Below, in pieces: positions 1-7,117 of a stretch of DNA of 8,988 nt. The DNA is from Actinomycetota bacterium. Its GTDB lineage: Bacteria > Actinomycetota > Thermoleophilia > Solirubrobacterales > Solirubrobacteraceae. Numbering within the stretch: position 1 is the first letter of the stretch; each line of letters starts with the position of its first letter. The notes under the pieces were generated by a model. The model was not told the DNA's origin. It did no database searches and worked only from the letters and a program-made list of their open reading frames with translations. A program made the position numbers and the translations under genes. The DNA is taken from the NCBI GenBank assembly GCA_005788585.1, contig SYBY01000329.1, positions 1 through 8,988 on the forward strand, given 5' to 3'.

Positions 1-1
1 C

Positions 2-853
2 GACGGTGATGCCGTCAACGTGATCGACCTCGGCGGCGACGCCTCGCGCCCCGCGCTCGTCTTCGTCCACGGGCTTGGTGGATCGTGGCAGAACTGGCTC
101 GAGAACCTCCTGCCGTTCGCCGCCACGCACCGGGTGGTCGCACTGGATCTCCCCGGGTTCGGTGCGTCTCCCCTGCCCCGTGAGCGGATCTCGATCCCCG
201 GCTACGCCGCGCTGCTCGACCGGCTGTTCGACCGGCTCGGCATCGACGGCGCCGCCCTGGTCGGCAACTCGATGGGCGGCCTGATCTCCGCCGAGCTCGC
301 GCTCCGGCACCCGCAGCGCGTCGAGCGGCTCGTGCTGGTCTCCGCCGCCGGCCTGACCCCCGCCGATCGTTACAACCCGCGCGCGTTCGCCGCCTTCAAG
401 CGCCTGGAGCGCGGGCTGCAGCTCGCGGGCTCGCAGGTCTCGACGCGCTCGACCGAACTCGCCCGCCGCCAGCGGCTGAGGCGCGGCGCGTTCGTCGTCG
501 TCGCCGACGCCCCTGAGGTCCTGCCCTGCGCACTCGTCGCCGAGCAGATCAAGGGTGCGGGCAAGCCGGGTTTCATGGCGGCCAGCGAGGCGCTGCTGAC
601 CTACCCGATCCGCGACCGGGTGTCCGAGATCGCCTGCCCCACCCTCGTGGTCTGGGGGCAGCGTGACCGGCTCGTCCCCGTCCGCGACGCCGACGAGTAC
701 GAGCAGCTCATCCCGAACGCCCGCAAGGTCGTCTACGCCCGGACGGGCCACATGCCCCAGCTCGAACGGCCCGCCCGGTTCAACACCGACCTGCGGGCCT
801 TCCTCGAGGAGGAAGCCGGCGAGCGCGAGCCCGCCGGTCCCACTATCCGGTGA
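2..853 (+). CDS. alpha/beta hydrolase fold protein, 5' end outside window
   Basis: This is a soluble serine hydrolase of the alpha/beta fold; its substrate cannot be read from sequence. The frame is open to the window edge, and the residues before the GTG at 20 (DGDAVN, then VIDLGG) look like the normal first strand of this family, so the true start probably lies upstream. Counting from that GTG codon as residue 1, the oxyanion-loop HG is at 17-18, the nucleophile elbow GNSMGG puts Ser at 84, WGQRDRLVP puts the acid Asp at 216, and [11 protein letters not shown] puts His at 244. The triad is therefore complete. A helical cap lies around 115-195. The gene ends convergently with ilvD and shares its last 11 bases with it. 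No neighbour points to a pathway. The family ranges over esterases, haloperoxidase-like proteins and C-C hydrolases. The fold is certain; the specificity is unknown. Confidence 0.9.
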   Translation, partial: DGDAVNVIDLGGDASRPALVFVHGLGGSWQNWLENLLPFAATHRVVALDLPGFGASPLPRERISIPGYAALLDRLFDRLGIDGAALVGNSMGGLISAELALRHPQRVERLVLVSAAGLTPADRYNPRAFAAFKRLERGLQLAGSQVSTRSTELARRQRLRRGAFVVVADAPEVLPCALVAEQIKGAGKPGFMAASEALLTYPIRDRVSEIACPTLVVWGQRDRLVPVRDADEYEQLIPNARKVVYARTGHMPQLERPARFNTDLRAFLEEEAGEREPAGPTIR

Positions 854-2528
854 CGGCGCCCTTTTCGGCGCTGCCGACGAGCTTGGCGTACTTCGCGAGC
901 ACGCCGCTGCGCACGCCGTTGTCCGGCACTTCGTAGGCGGCGACGCGCGCCGCGATCTCCTCGTCGGAGAGCGCGATGTTCACGACGCGGTTGTCGACGT
1001 CGATGGTGACCTCGTCGCCGTCGCGCACCGCCGCGATCGGCCCGCCGCGCACCGCCTCGGGCGCGAGGTGGCCGGCCATGAACCCGTGGGTCGCACCGGA
1101 GAAGCGGCCGTCGGTGAGCAGCGCGACGCTCTCGCCGAGCCCCTCGCCGTTGATCGCCGCGGTCACGGCGAGCATCTCGCGCATCCCGGGCCCGCCGGCG
1201 GGTCCCTCGTTGCGGATGACGACGATGTCGCCGGCCTTGATGCCGCCCGCGAGGACCTCCTTCATGCACGCCTCCTCGCCGTCGAAGACCCGCGCGGGGC
1301 CGACGGCCTTGCGGCGCTCGTGGCCGGAGAGCTTGACGACGCACCCGTCGGGCGCGAGGTTCCCGCGCAGGATCGCGATGCCGCCGCTGGTCTTCAGCGG
1401 GGCGTCCAGGCTGTGGATGACCTGCTGGCCGGGCGTCTCCTCGGCCTCGTCGGCGTGCTGGCCGATCGTCTTGCCGGTGACCGTCATCGCGTCGCGGTGC
1501 AGCAGGCCGGCCTCGGAGAGCCGCTGGGCCAGGACCGGCACGCCACCCGCCGCGTAGAGGTCGGTGGCGAGGAAGCGGTAGCCGGGCTTGAGGTCGCAGA
1601 GCAGCGGCGTCTTCGCGCTGATGCGGTCGAAGTCCTCGAGCTCGAGCTCGACGCCGGCCTCCTCGGCGATCGCCAGGAGATGCAGCACGGCGTTGGTCGA
1701 CCCGCCACTGGACGCGACCCCCGCGATGGCGTTCTCGAGGGCCTCCTTCGTGAGGATGTCGCGCGGCCGCACACCGCGGCGCAGGACGTCCATGACGAGC
1801 TCGCCGACGTTGTGCGCGACGGTGCCCTTCTTGTCGTCCTCCGCCGGGACCATCGCCGACGCAGCCGGGGAGATCCCGAGGAACTCGCCCGCCATGCCCA
1901 TGGTGTTCGCGGTGAACTGGCCGCCGCACGCGCCGGCGCCGGGGCTCGCCGCGTTCTCGAGCTCGAGCAGCTCCTCGTCGGTCATCTTCCCGACGGCGTG
2001 CGCGCCGATCCCCTCGAAGACCTCGAGGATCGAGATGTCCTGGCCGTGCAGGTGGCCCGGGGCGATCGAGCCGCTGTAGAGCATCACGCCCGGGACGTTG
2101 GTGCGCGCGAGCGCCATGACCGCGGCGGGGATCGTCTTGTCGCAGCCGGCGATGACGACGAGCGCGTCGAACGCGTGCGCGTCGACGACGAGCTCGATGG
2201 AGTCGGCGATGACCTCGCGGCTGACGAGCGATGCGCGCATGCCGGGCGTGCCCATCGTGATGCCGTCGGAGATCGAGATCGTGTTGAGCTCCATCGGCGT
2301 GCCGCCCGCGGCGCGGATGCCCTGCTTGACCTTCGCGGCGAGCGCGCGCTGGTTGAAGTTGCACGGCATGGTCTCGATCCAGCAGTGCGCGACCGCGACG
2401 ATCGGCTTCGCCAGTGCCTCGTCGTCGAACCCGATGCCCTTGAGGTAGGCGCGGGCGAACGCCCGCTCGGGCCCTTCGAGCAGCGCGCGGCTGCGGTGCT
2501 TGACGTCGAACGGGGCGGGGGTGCTCAT
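843..2528 (-). CDS. ilvD: dihydroxy-acid dehydratase
   Basis: The enzyme dehydrates 2,3-dihydroxy-isovalerate and 2,3-dihydroxy-3-methylvalerate to the 2-keto acids, the third common step of valine, leucine and isoleucine synthesis, in the cytosol. The protein is 561 residues, normal for the IlvD/Edd family. Three cysteines sit where the Fe-S ligands are expected: Cys56 in PCNFNQR, Cys129 in GCDKT and Cys201 in [12 protein letters not shown]. The [11 protein letters not shown] form resembles the [2Fe-2S] actinobacterial and plant branch rather than the SCSGMFTANSM form of enterobacterial [4Fe-4S] enzymes. [15 protein letters not shown] contains Ser477, matching the proposed catalytic base. 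The ending ([10 protein letters not shown]...KGAVTG) is typical, so the gene is intact. The ATG at 2528 gives the family's usual N-terminus. It is preceded by a candidate -10 box and no Shine-Dalgarno, suggesting a leaderless message of its own. The stop is TAG at 843-845. Confidence 0.97.
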   Translation of the reverse strand: MSTPAPFDVKHRSRALLEGPERAFARAYLKGIGFDDEALAKPIVAVAHCWIETMPCNFNQRALAAKVKQGIRAAGGTPMELNTISISDGITMGTPGMRASLVSREVIADSIELVVDAHAFDALVVIAGCDKTIPAAVMALARTNVPGVMLYSGSIAPGHLHGQDISILEVFEGIGAHAVGKMTDEELLELENAASPGAGACGGQFTANTMGMAGEFLGISPAASAMVPAEDDKKGTVAHNVGELVMDVLRRGVRPRDILTKEALENAIAGVASSGGSTNAVLHLLAIAEEAGVELELEDFDRISAKTPLLCDLKPGYRFLATDLYAAGGVPVLAQRLSEAGLLHRDAMTVTGKTIGQHADEAEETPGQQVIHSLDAPLKTSGGIAILRGNLAPDGCVVKLSGHERRKAVGPARVFDGEEACMKEVLAGGIKAGDIVVIRNEGPAGGPGMREMLAVTAAINGEGLGESVALLTDGRFSGATHGFMAGHLAPEAVRGGPIAAVRDGDEVTIDVDNRVVNIALSDEEIAARVAAYEVPDNGVRSGVLAKYAKLVGSAEKGAVTG

Positions 2529-2534
2529 GGCCCC

Positions 2535-2540
2535 AGCCTA
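2535..2540 (-). promoter_or_regulatory. candidate -10 box of ilvD (leaderless start)
   Basis: Read on the minus strand the hexamer is TAGGCT, a TANNNT match, followed by six bases (GGGGCC) and then the ilvD ATG. A -10 this close to the start would place transcription initiation at or next to the A of ATG. No Shine-Dalgarno is present and no convincing -35 was seen. It lies in the 42-base gap after the preceding gene, so ilvD can be transcribed separately. This is inferred from pattern and position only. Confidence 0.45.
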
Positions 2541-2570
2541 TGCGACGGGCAGGCGCGTCAGCCGCGCGGA

Positions 2571-3206
2571 TCAGGCGTCTTCGGGCGCGGGCGAGGAGGC
2601 GCCGACCTCGCGCGCCGCGCGGCGCATGCGCTCCTGCTCCCACTGCGTGAGCCGCCACAGATCGCGGCGGACCTGGTCGGGATCGACCTGGCGTCCCGGC
2701 AGGTGCAGGTTCGCCGAGCGCAGGAGCCGCCGCTCGTCGCCGGTCAGCGCCATCCACTTCGCGAGCACGTCGTCGCTGTCGGGCAGCATCGGTGACCCGT
2801 ACGGCCGGGTCTCGTCGGGGAATCGCACGCAGTATTCGGCGAGCAGCTCCCGGGTCTGCGGCAGATACGCGACGACCGGCTTGTGCGGGTAGACGAGGTA
2901 GGCGTACGGCGCGCCGCCGGCCGCGCGCAGGTCGCCCGGCCCGTTGCTCAGCCCGCCCCAGACGCGCAGGAAGCCGAGGTCGCGGTACATGTCCCACTCC
3001 TCGTCGTTGACGCACGACCGCAGCAGTGCGCGGGCGCGCTGCTCAGCGCGGCGCTCGCGCCCGGGGTCGTAGCCCTCCATCTCCCCTGCGTGCGGCCGCG
3101 CGTTGCGCGCGCGACGACGCTGGTTCCAGGTGTGCAGCGCCGGGATCGCGACCTCCGAGAGGAGGACGACGATGACGATCACCGTGGCGCACAGGGCGAG
3201 CAGCAC
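2571..3206 (-). CDS. membrane-anchored protein of unknown function
   Basis: I do not recognise a named family. The 211-residue product starts with a hydrophobic segment at about residues 2-23, followed by a very basic stretch (QRRRARNAR, 29-37), so it should be a single-pass inner-membrane protein with its C-terminal domain in the cytoplasm. The soluble part has a helical block around 52-80 (RAEQRARALLRSCVNDEEW, then YRDLGFLRVWG), a strand-rich stretch at 100-115 (YAYLVYP), EYCVRFPDE at 124-132, and DSDDVLAKWMALTGDERRLLRSAN at 143-166. A helical end (175-199) and a loose tail follow. The order 'RA-x-LL ... Y-x-x-G-F-x-V-x-G ... Y-C ... P-D-x-D-x-x-LA ... DE-x-x-LL-x-x-AN' reminds me of small uncharacterised proteins in actinobacteria and phages. 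That resemblance is from memory and untested. The GTG start is supported by a GGAGG seven bases upstream. It begins 3 bases after the Gly-Gly protein gene and is probably co-translated with it. Confidence 0.8.
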   Translation of the reverse strand: MLLALCATVIVIVVLLSEVAIPALHTWNQRRRARNARPHAGEMEGYDPGRERRAEQRARALLRSCVNDEEWDMYRDLGFLRVWGGLSNGPGDLRAAGGAPYAYLVYPHKPVVAYLPQTRELLAEYCVRFPDETRPYGSPMLPDSDDVLAKWMALTGDERRLLRSANLHLPGRQVDPDQVRRDLWRLTQWEQERMRRAAREVGASSPAPEDA

Positions 3207-3209
3207 GAC

Positions 3210-3455
3210 TCAGCCTCCGGAGGCCCGCGGGAAGAAGATCACGCGGTCGGCGTCTGCCGGGATGTCGCGGTAGTCGCGGACCATCTCCGCCTGCCGGCGG
3301 CCACCGGCACCCTCACGGGGGACCGCCGCCCACATCCCCGCGTCGAGCTGCTCGCGAAACGCCCGGATCAGCAGCTCCTCGTCCTCGCGCACCTCCGGGT
3401 CACCCTCAGCGAGGACGATCTCGCCATGACCCGGCTTCATGCGAAGGAACTTCAT
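3210..3455 (-). CDS. small protein of unknown function ending in Gly-Gly
   Basis: No named family is recognised. From the ATG at 3455 the product is 81 residues. It has a short strand (MKFLRM), a second strand (GEIVLAEGD, 11-19), a helix at about 23-40 (REDEELLIRAFREQLDAG), AAVP at 43-46, and a last strand RVIFFPRASGG that ends exactly at Gly80-Gly81. The layout would fit a small beta-grasp-like fold, and the ending resembles ThiS/MoaD tails; both are inferences. An earlier in-frame ATG at 3530 overlaps the thiD stop as ATGA and would add 25 residues. I prefer 3455 because the extension is Arg/Gly/Ala-rich without clear structure and contains TTG and TCA codons, which are unusual here, and because a -10-like box sits just before 3455. 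The gene lies 71 bases after thiD and 3 bases before the membrane-protein gene. Confidence 0.72.
   Translation of the reverse strand: MKFLRMKPGHGEIVLAEGDPEVREDEELLIRAFREQLDAGMWAAVPREGAGGRRQAEMVRDYRDIPADADRVIFFPRASGG
3214..3218 (-). promoter_or_regulatory. Shine-Dalgarno GGAGG deciding the GTG start at 3206
   Basis: On the minus strand GGAGG is followed by seven bases (CTGAGTC) and GTG, which is ideal spacing. It is the clearest ribosome binding site in the window. It lies inside the last codons of the preceding gene (GGA GGC TGA, Gly-Gly-stop). It is also one half of a perfect 12-base palindrome, GCCTCCGGAGGC, at 3213-3224, so a short hairpin could partly hide it until a ribosome translates the upstream gene. 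The hairpin role is inference. Confidence 0.75.
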
Positions 3456-3463
3456 GACGGACG

Positions 3464-3469
3464 AGTATG
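3464..3469 (-). promoter_or_regulatory. candidate -10 box before the small Gly-Gly protein gene
   Basis: The minus-strand hexamer CATACT matches TATAAT at four of six positions, including A2 and T6. It is eight bases before the ATG at 3455, again at the distance expected for a leaderless message, and there is no Shine-Dalgarno. It sits in a locally less GC-rich patch within the thiD-downstream gap, where coding would need the longer start at 3530. It is the weakest of the four such boxes because its first base is C. Confidence 0.32.
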
Positions 3470-3526
3470 ACAAAGCAGGGCGGCCCGTTCCGCGCTCCCG
3501 GCGCGCGGGCAGCCGTCCGGCCGCCG

Positions 3527-4339
3527 TCATCCACGTCGCGCGAGTCCCAGGACGTCGACGGGGCCGGCACCGGCGCCGAGACCGCGCAGGCCGTCACGCA
3601 CCGCCTCGCCGGTGACGCGGCGCGCGATCCGCGCGGCCTCCGGGACCGCGTGGCCGAGCGCGAGCTGCGCCGCGAGCGTCGACGCGTGCGTGCACCCCGA
3701 GCCGTGCGCGGCCCCGTCGGGGTACCGCTCACCCGGGAGCAAGGTCACGTCGGTGCCGTCGAACAGGAGGTCCGTGGCCTCATCGCGATGGCCGCCGGTG
3801 ATGAGCGTCCAGCGCGGGCCGAGCGCATGCACCGCGCGCGCGAGGTCCTCCCCGTCGAGGGTGTCGTCGCCCGCCAGCGCCCGGGCCTCGGGCAGGTTGG
3901 GCGTCACCACCGTCGCCCGCGGCAGGATCTCGCCGACGAGCGCCTGCATCGCGGCGGACTCCAGCAGCCGGGCGCCGGACTCGGCCACCATGACCGGGTC
4001 GTGCACCACAGGCACGCCGTCGGGCAGCCCGTCCAGTGCCGCGGCGACCGCGTGGACCGTCGCGGCGTCCCCGAGCATGCCGATCTTGACGGCGTCGACC
4101 CCGAGATCCTCCGCGACCGCCGCGACCTGGGCAGCGATGATGTCCGGCGCCACGGGCGCGATCGCCCGCACCCCCACGGTGTTCTGCGCGGTGATGGCGG
4201 TGATGGCGGTCGTGCCATGGACCCCCGCAGCAGCAAAGGCCTTCAGATCCGCCTGGATTCCGGCGCCCCCGCCGGAGTCGGACCCGGCGATCGAGAGGAC
4301 GACGGGAATCGGGCGCTCGGTGGTCACGGCCGCGATCAT
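3527..4339 (-). CDS. thiD: hydroxymethylpyrimidine (phosphate) kinase
   Basis: ThiD phosphorylates HMP and then HMP-phosphate to HMP-diphosphate, the pyrimidine half of thiamin, in the cytosol. The protein is 270 residues, normal for single-domain ThiD with no fused ThiE or TenA part. The ribokinase-fold signatures are in place: [15 protein letters not shown] at 17-31, ITAQNTVGV at 49-57, KIGML at 85-89, [14 protein letters not shown] at 113-126, TPNLPEA at 146-152, and [11 protein letters not shown] at 211-221, whose Cys216 matches the ThiD GTGCT phosphate-binding and catalytic loop. The ATG at 4339 overlaps the dprA stop as ATGA. A GTG five codons in is an alternative start, but the overlap favours the ATG by translational coupling. 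No TPP riboswitch fits in the available space, so expression probably follows comM-dprA. Thiamin-salvage use is also possible. PdxK is less likely given the Cys loop. Confidence 0.95.
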   Translation of the reverse strand: MIAAVTTERPIPVVLSIAGSDSGGGAGIQADLKAFAAAGVHGTTAITAITAQNTVGVRAIAPVAPDIIAAQVAAVAEDLGVDAVKIGMLGDAATVHAVAAALDGLPDGVPVVHDPVMVAESGARLLESAAMQALVGEILPRATVVTPNLPEARALAGDDTLDGEDLARAVHALGPRWTLITGGHRDEATDLLFDGTDVTLLPGERYPDGAAHGSGCTHASTLAAQLALGHAVPEAARIARRVTGEAVRDGLRGLGAGAGPVDVLGLARRG

Positions 4340-5469
4340 AGGAGCGGGGCCCCGTTCGCGACGGCGCGCAGATACCGGCCGGCCGGATCGCGGCGCACGA
4401 GGCCCAGCAGCTCGAGCCGCGTGAGCGCCGTCAGGGCGGTCGCCCCTGAGTGGCCTCGCGCCGCGGCGACCTCCCCGGCGGTCGTGCAGCCCGCCTCGAC
4501 GGCGTCGAGCGCCGACGCGAGCTCGGGCTCGAGCGTGAGCTGCGGCGCGGGCCGCGGGCCGGGCTGATAGCCCGGCAGCATCACGTCGAGCACGTCACGC
4601 GCGTCGCGGATGACGTAGGCGCCGTCGTGGAGCAGCGCGTTGGCCCCGTGGGAGAGCGCGCGCGTCACCGGACCGGGCACCGCGCCGACGGGGCGCCCGA
4701 GCTGCATCGCGAGATCGGCGGTGATCAGCGACCCCGAGCGTCCGCGGGCCTGCACGACCACGGTCATCTGCGACAGGGCCGCGATGATGCGGTTGCGTGC
4801 CGGGAACGACCACTTGCGCGGTCGGACACCGGGCGGCATCTCGCTCAGCGCGCACCCCACCTCCAGGATCCGCGCGTACAGGCCGCGCGCTGACGGCGGG
4901 TAGATGACATCCGCACCCCCGGCCAGCACCGCGATCGTCGGCCCACCCGGCCGCAGTGGGCGCGCATGTGGGGCGGCGACGGCGCCCCGGTGGGCGGCGC
5001 TGTCGATGCCCAGCGCCAATCCGCTGACGACGCACACGCCGGCAGCGGCGAGGTCGTGGCCGAGCGCGTGGGCCACCTCTTCGCCCTCACCCGCGCACCG
5101 GCGCGCGCCGACGATGCCCACGGCGGGGACAGCCCCCTCGTCGACGCCCAGCACCGCGAGTGTCTCCTGCCGTCCCGCGACGAACAGGGCGGCCGGCGGG
5201 TCCGACAGATCGCCGAGGGGTTCGGGATAGCTTGGATGATGAGGACAGCAGGACGTCAGCCCCGCCGCCGTGACCGCGTCCCGCGCCCTCCGAGCGTCGA
5301 ACCGTGCGTGGCGATCCCTGATCGTGGCGCGGTCGCTCCCGCCGAACGCGGCGATGAGGTCCGGCGACGCCAGCGCCAGTGCCTCCGTGCGTCGCGGGCC
5401 CCGCTCGATGTGTCCGGCAAGGTCGCCGAGCAGCCAGGCGCGGCGCAGGCAGTCGTCGCAGGCGCTCAC
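4336..5469 (-). CDS. dprA: DNA-processing protein DprA
   Basis: DprA (Smf) binds incoming single-stranded DNA in the cytosol and loads RecA during transformation; it is also widespread in bacteria not known to be competent. I choose the GTG at 5469, which overlaps the comM stop as GTGA and gives 377 residues beginning [13 protein letters not shown]. The frame stays open farther upstream, but that part is only the shadow of comM. The N-terminal helical region (1-95) carries a CxxC at 4-7. The Rossmann-like core follows: [12 protein letters not shown] (118-129), [18 protein letters not shown] (147-164), [13 protein letters not shown] (179-191), [12 protein letters not shown] (222-233) and [11 protein letters not shown] (244-254). 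A C-terminal winged-helix (DML1-like) domain spans about 312-370. A Pro/Arg-rich insert ([11 protein letters not shown], 166-176) lies between two core motifs. Expression is probably coupled to comM. Confidence 0.95.
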   Translation of the reverse strand: MSACDDCLRRAWLLGDLAGHIERGPRRTEALALASPDLIAAFGGSDRATIRDRHARFDARRARDAVTAAGLTSCCPHHPSYPEPLGDLSDPPAALFVAGRQETLAVLGVDEGAVPAVGIVGARRCAGEGEEVAHALGHDLAAAGVCVVSGLALGIDSAAHRGAVAAPHARPLRPGGPTIAVLAGGADVIYPPSARGLYARILEVGCALSEMPPGVRPRKWSFPARNRIIAALSQMTVVVQARGRSGSLITADLAMQLGRPVGAVPGPVTRALSHGANALLHDGAYVIRDARDVLDVMLPGYQPGPRPAPQLTLEPELASALDAVEAGCTTAGEVAAARGHSGATALTALTRLELLGLVRRDPAGRYLRAVANGAPLL

Positions 5470-6968
5470 GCCGCCACCGAAGCCGTGTCGTCCTGGTGCT
5501 GGCGCAGCCCGAGCGCTTCGAGGACGTGGTCGATGGTGATCCTCTCGGCCTGCTCGAGATCGGCGATGGTGCACGCGACGCGCAACGCCCGCGCGTGGCC
5601 GCGGGCGCTCAGCCTCCCGCGCTCGTAGACCTCGCGCAGCAGTGCCGCCGCCCCCGGCCGCAGGAGGCGGGCGAGCTCCGACGCGGCCGCCCCGGCGTTC
5701 AGCGTCCCGCGCAGCTCGCGCTGCCTGGTCCGCGCCGCGTCGACGCGGGCGCGCACCGTCGCGGAGTCCGTCACGCCCGGAGCCGCGAGCTCCGCGGCCG
5801 ACGGGCGGTGCACCGCCACCAGCAGATCGAGCCGATCGAGCAGGGGTCCGCTGAGGCGGCGCTGGTGCCGCGTGAGATCGGCGGCGGTGCATCGGCATGC
5901 GGCACCGCCCTCGCCGCACGGGCACGGATTCGTGGCGGCGGCGAGCATCACGCGTGTGGGGAAGCGTGCGGCGGTCTGGCCGCGCACGATGGTGACGTGA
6001 CCGTCCTCGAGAGGTTGGCGCAGGGCCTCGAGCGCCGGACGCGAGAACTCCGAGAGCTCATCGAGGAACAGCACGCCACGATGCGCCAGCGTCGCCTCTC
6101 CCGGCGTCGGCCCGGTCCCCCCGCCCACGAGCCCCGACGCGGAGATCGTGTGATGAGGTGCGCGGAACGGCGGCGCCTCGATCAACCCCGCCCCCACGCG
6201 CAGGCCTGCGATCGACTGGATCCGCGTGACTTCCAGCGCCTCCGCCGGGCCCAGGGGCGGCAAGATCGTCGGCAGACGGCGGGCGAGCATGGTCTTCCCG
6301 GTGCCCGGCGGCCCCGAGAGCAGGACGTTGTGGCCTCCCGCGGCGGCGATCTCCAGTGCACGGATCCCACCACGGTGGCCGCGCACATCGGAGAGGTCGA
6401 TCGCGATCTCAGGACGATGCCGCGTCGCTGCGGCGCGCGGGGCAGGGCACTGGGCCGGCGCGCCCCGCAGCAGTGCGGCGACATCCGCGAGGGTCCGCGC
6501 GGCCGCCACCTCCAGGCCCTGCACCAGCGCCGCTTCGGGGGCGCACTCCCAGGGGACCACGATGCCCGAGAGGCCTGCTGCCCGCGCACCCTCCGCCGCC
6601 GCGAGCGCGCCGCCGCACGGCCGCAGCTCCCCGCCGAGTGACAGCTCCCCGAAGACGGCCCAGGCCGGGAGCCTGTCGGCCGGGATCTGCCCGCTCGCCG
6701 CGAGGATGCCGCAGGCGGTGGCGAGATCGAACCCTGGCCCCTGTTTGCGGAGCTGGGCGGGCGCGAGGTTGACGGTGATGCGCCGTTGCGGGAACTGAAA
6801 GCCGGAGTTCAGGAGCGCGCTGTGTACGCGCTCGCGGGATTCGCGCACGGCCGCATCGGCCCGCCCGACGATGGTGAGCGCGGGGAGCCCGGTGCGCAGG
6901 TCGACCTCGACGGTGACCCGGCGCGGCCGCAGCCCGTCGAGGGCGAAGCATGTGACACGAGAGAGCAT
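5466..6968 (-). CDS. comM: YifB/ComM family magnesium-chelatase-like AAA+ ATPase
   Basis: ComM is a hexameric AAA+ helicase that extends branch migration of incoming DNA during natural transformation in species studied; in most actinobacteria its role is untested. The ATG at 6968 gives 500 residues and the canonical start MLSRVTCFALDGL. Longer in-frame starts only extend into the intergenic region. The N-terminal Lon-C-like (ChlI) domain is at about 1-165, with VRESRERVHSALLNSGF and FPQRRITVNLAPA. Then come Walker A GPPGTGKT (219-226), APHHTISASGLVGGG (270-284), Walker B VLFLDEL (299-305), the cysteine pairs CPC (349-351) and CRC (358-360) that may bind metal, HQRRLSGPLLDRLDL, and the C-terminal lid with LSARGHARALRVACTIADLE (453-472). 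Residues 35-44 read GRADAAVRES where GLADAAVRES is usual. dprA overlaps its stop by four bases. A -10-like box seven bases upstream suggests a leaderless message heading comM-dprA-thiD. Confidence 0.96.
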   Translation of the reverse strand: MLSRVTCFALDGLRPRRVTVEVDLRTGLPALTIVGRADAAVRESRERVHSALLNSGFQFPQRRITVNLAPAQLRKQGPGFDLATACGILAASGQIPADRLPAWAVFGELSLGGELRPCGGALAAAEGARAAGLSGIVVPWECAPEAALVQGLEVAAARTLADVAALLRGAPAQCPAPRAAATRHRPEIAIDLSDVRGHRGGIRALEIAAAGGHNVLLSGPPGTGKTMLARRLPTILPPLGPAEALEVTRIQSIAGLRVGAGLIEAPPFRAPHHTISASGLVGGGTGPTPGEATLAHRGVLFLDELSEFSRPALEALRQPLEDGHVTIVRGQTAARFPTRVMLAAATNPCPCGEGGAACRCTAADLTRHQRRLSGPLLDRLDLLVAVHRPSAAELAAPGVTDSATVRARVDAARTRQRELRGTLNAGAAASELARLLRPGAAALLREVYERGRLSARGHARALRVACTIADLEQAERITIDHVLEALGLRQHQDDTASVAA

Positions 6969-6975
6969 GCGGCGG

Positions 6976-6981
6976 ACCGTA
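6976..6981 (-). promoter_or_regulatory. candidate -10 box of comM (leaderless start)
   Basis: The minus-strand hexamer TACGGT fits TANNNT and is followed by seven GC-only bases and then the comM ATG at 6968. Shine-Dalgarno is absent. It would place the start of transcription at the start codon and drive the comM-dprA-thiD group. No clear -35 was found at the right distance. Confidence 0.45.
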
Positions 6982-7066
6982 GGCGCGACCACGTCACGGA
7001 ACTGTGGCGTGCGGTGCCGATCCTGCGCAGACATCCCGCGGTCCGCCGGACCCGCGCAAACCGTGC

Positions 7067-7081
7067 GCGCAATCGTTGCGC
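7067..7081. promoter_or_regulatory. perfect inverted repeat in the comM/yraN divergent region
   Basis: GCGCAA-TCG-TTGCGC has two perfect six-base arms around three bases. It lies in the only sizeable intergenic region of the window (6969-7123, 155 bases), about 31 bases upstream of the yraN -10 box and about 86 bases upstream of the comM one. A second short palindrome, CTGCGCAG, is at 7023-7030, and a half-site GCGCAAA is at 7054-7060. The length, symmetry and position would suit a dimeric regulator's operator, but GC-rich DNA makes short palindromes common. No known operator (for example the actinobacterial LexA box GAAC-N4-GTTC) was recognised. Confidence 0.3.
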
Positions 7082-7111
7082 CGCTGCGCACCCACGGAGC
7101 AGATCGGTCCA

Positions 7112-7117
7112 TACGTT
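7112..7117 (+). promoter_or_regulatory. candidate -10 box of yraN (leaderless start)
   Basis: TACGTT fits TANNNT and is six bases before the yraN ATG at 7124, with no Shine-Dalgarno between them. The spacing matches the boxes before ilvD and comM. No convincing -35 is seen. It supports 7124 rather than the longer open frame beginning at 7004. Confidence 0.45.

Noticed and set aside
2553..2567. Hairpin GCGCG-TCAGC-CGCGC just after the membrane-protein gene, as an intrinsic terminator
   Set aside because: It has only five pairs and no T-run, in DNA where such stems are common.
663..2795. Very long open frame on the plus strand (710 codons) antisense to ilvD and the membrane-protein gene, and a 760-codon frame on the minus strand at 733-3015
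   Set aside because: Both are made of Arg/Ala/Asp/Gly repeats with no domain. They are out-of-frame shadows produced by high GC, while ilvD in the same region has every family motif.
3456..3526. TPP riboswitch or other leader near thiD
   Set aside because: The gap is downstream of thiD, not upstream, only 71 bases long, and lacks recognisable riboswitch elements.
3456..3530. 25-residue N-terminal extension of the small Gly-Gly protein, starting at an ATG that overlaps the thiD stop
   Set aside because: The ATGA overlap is attractive, but the added residues look unstructured, include codons rare in this region, and cover a -10-like box. Kept as the alternative start; homologue N-termini would decide.
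5470..5925. 152-codon N-terminal extension of dprA
   Set aside because: It lies wholly within comM, is Arg/Pro/Ala-rich, and the GTG overlapping the comM stop gives the normal DprA N-terminus.
6969..7112. 48-residue N-terminal extension of comM
   Set aside because: The family begins at MLSRVTCFALDG. The extension is low-complexity, runs almost to yraN and would contain the candidate comM promoter.
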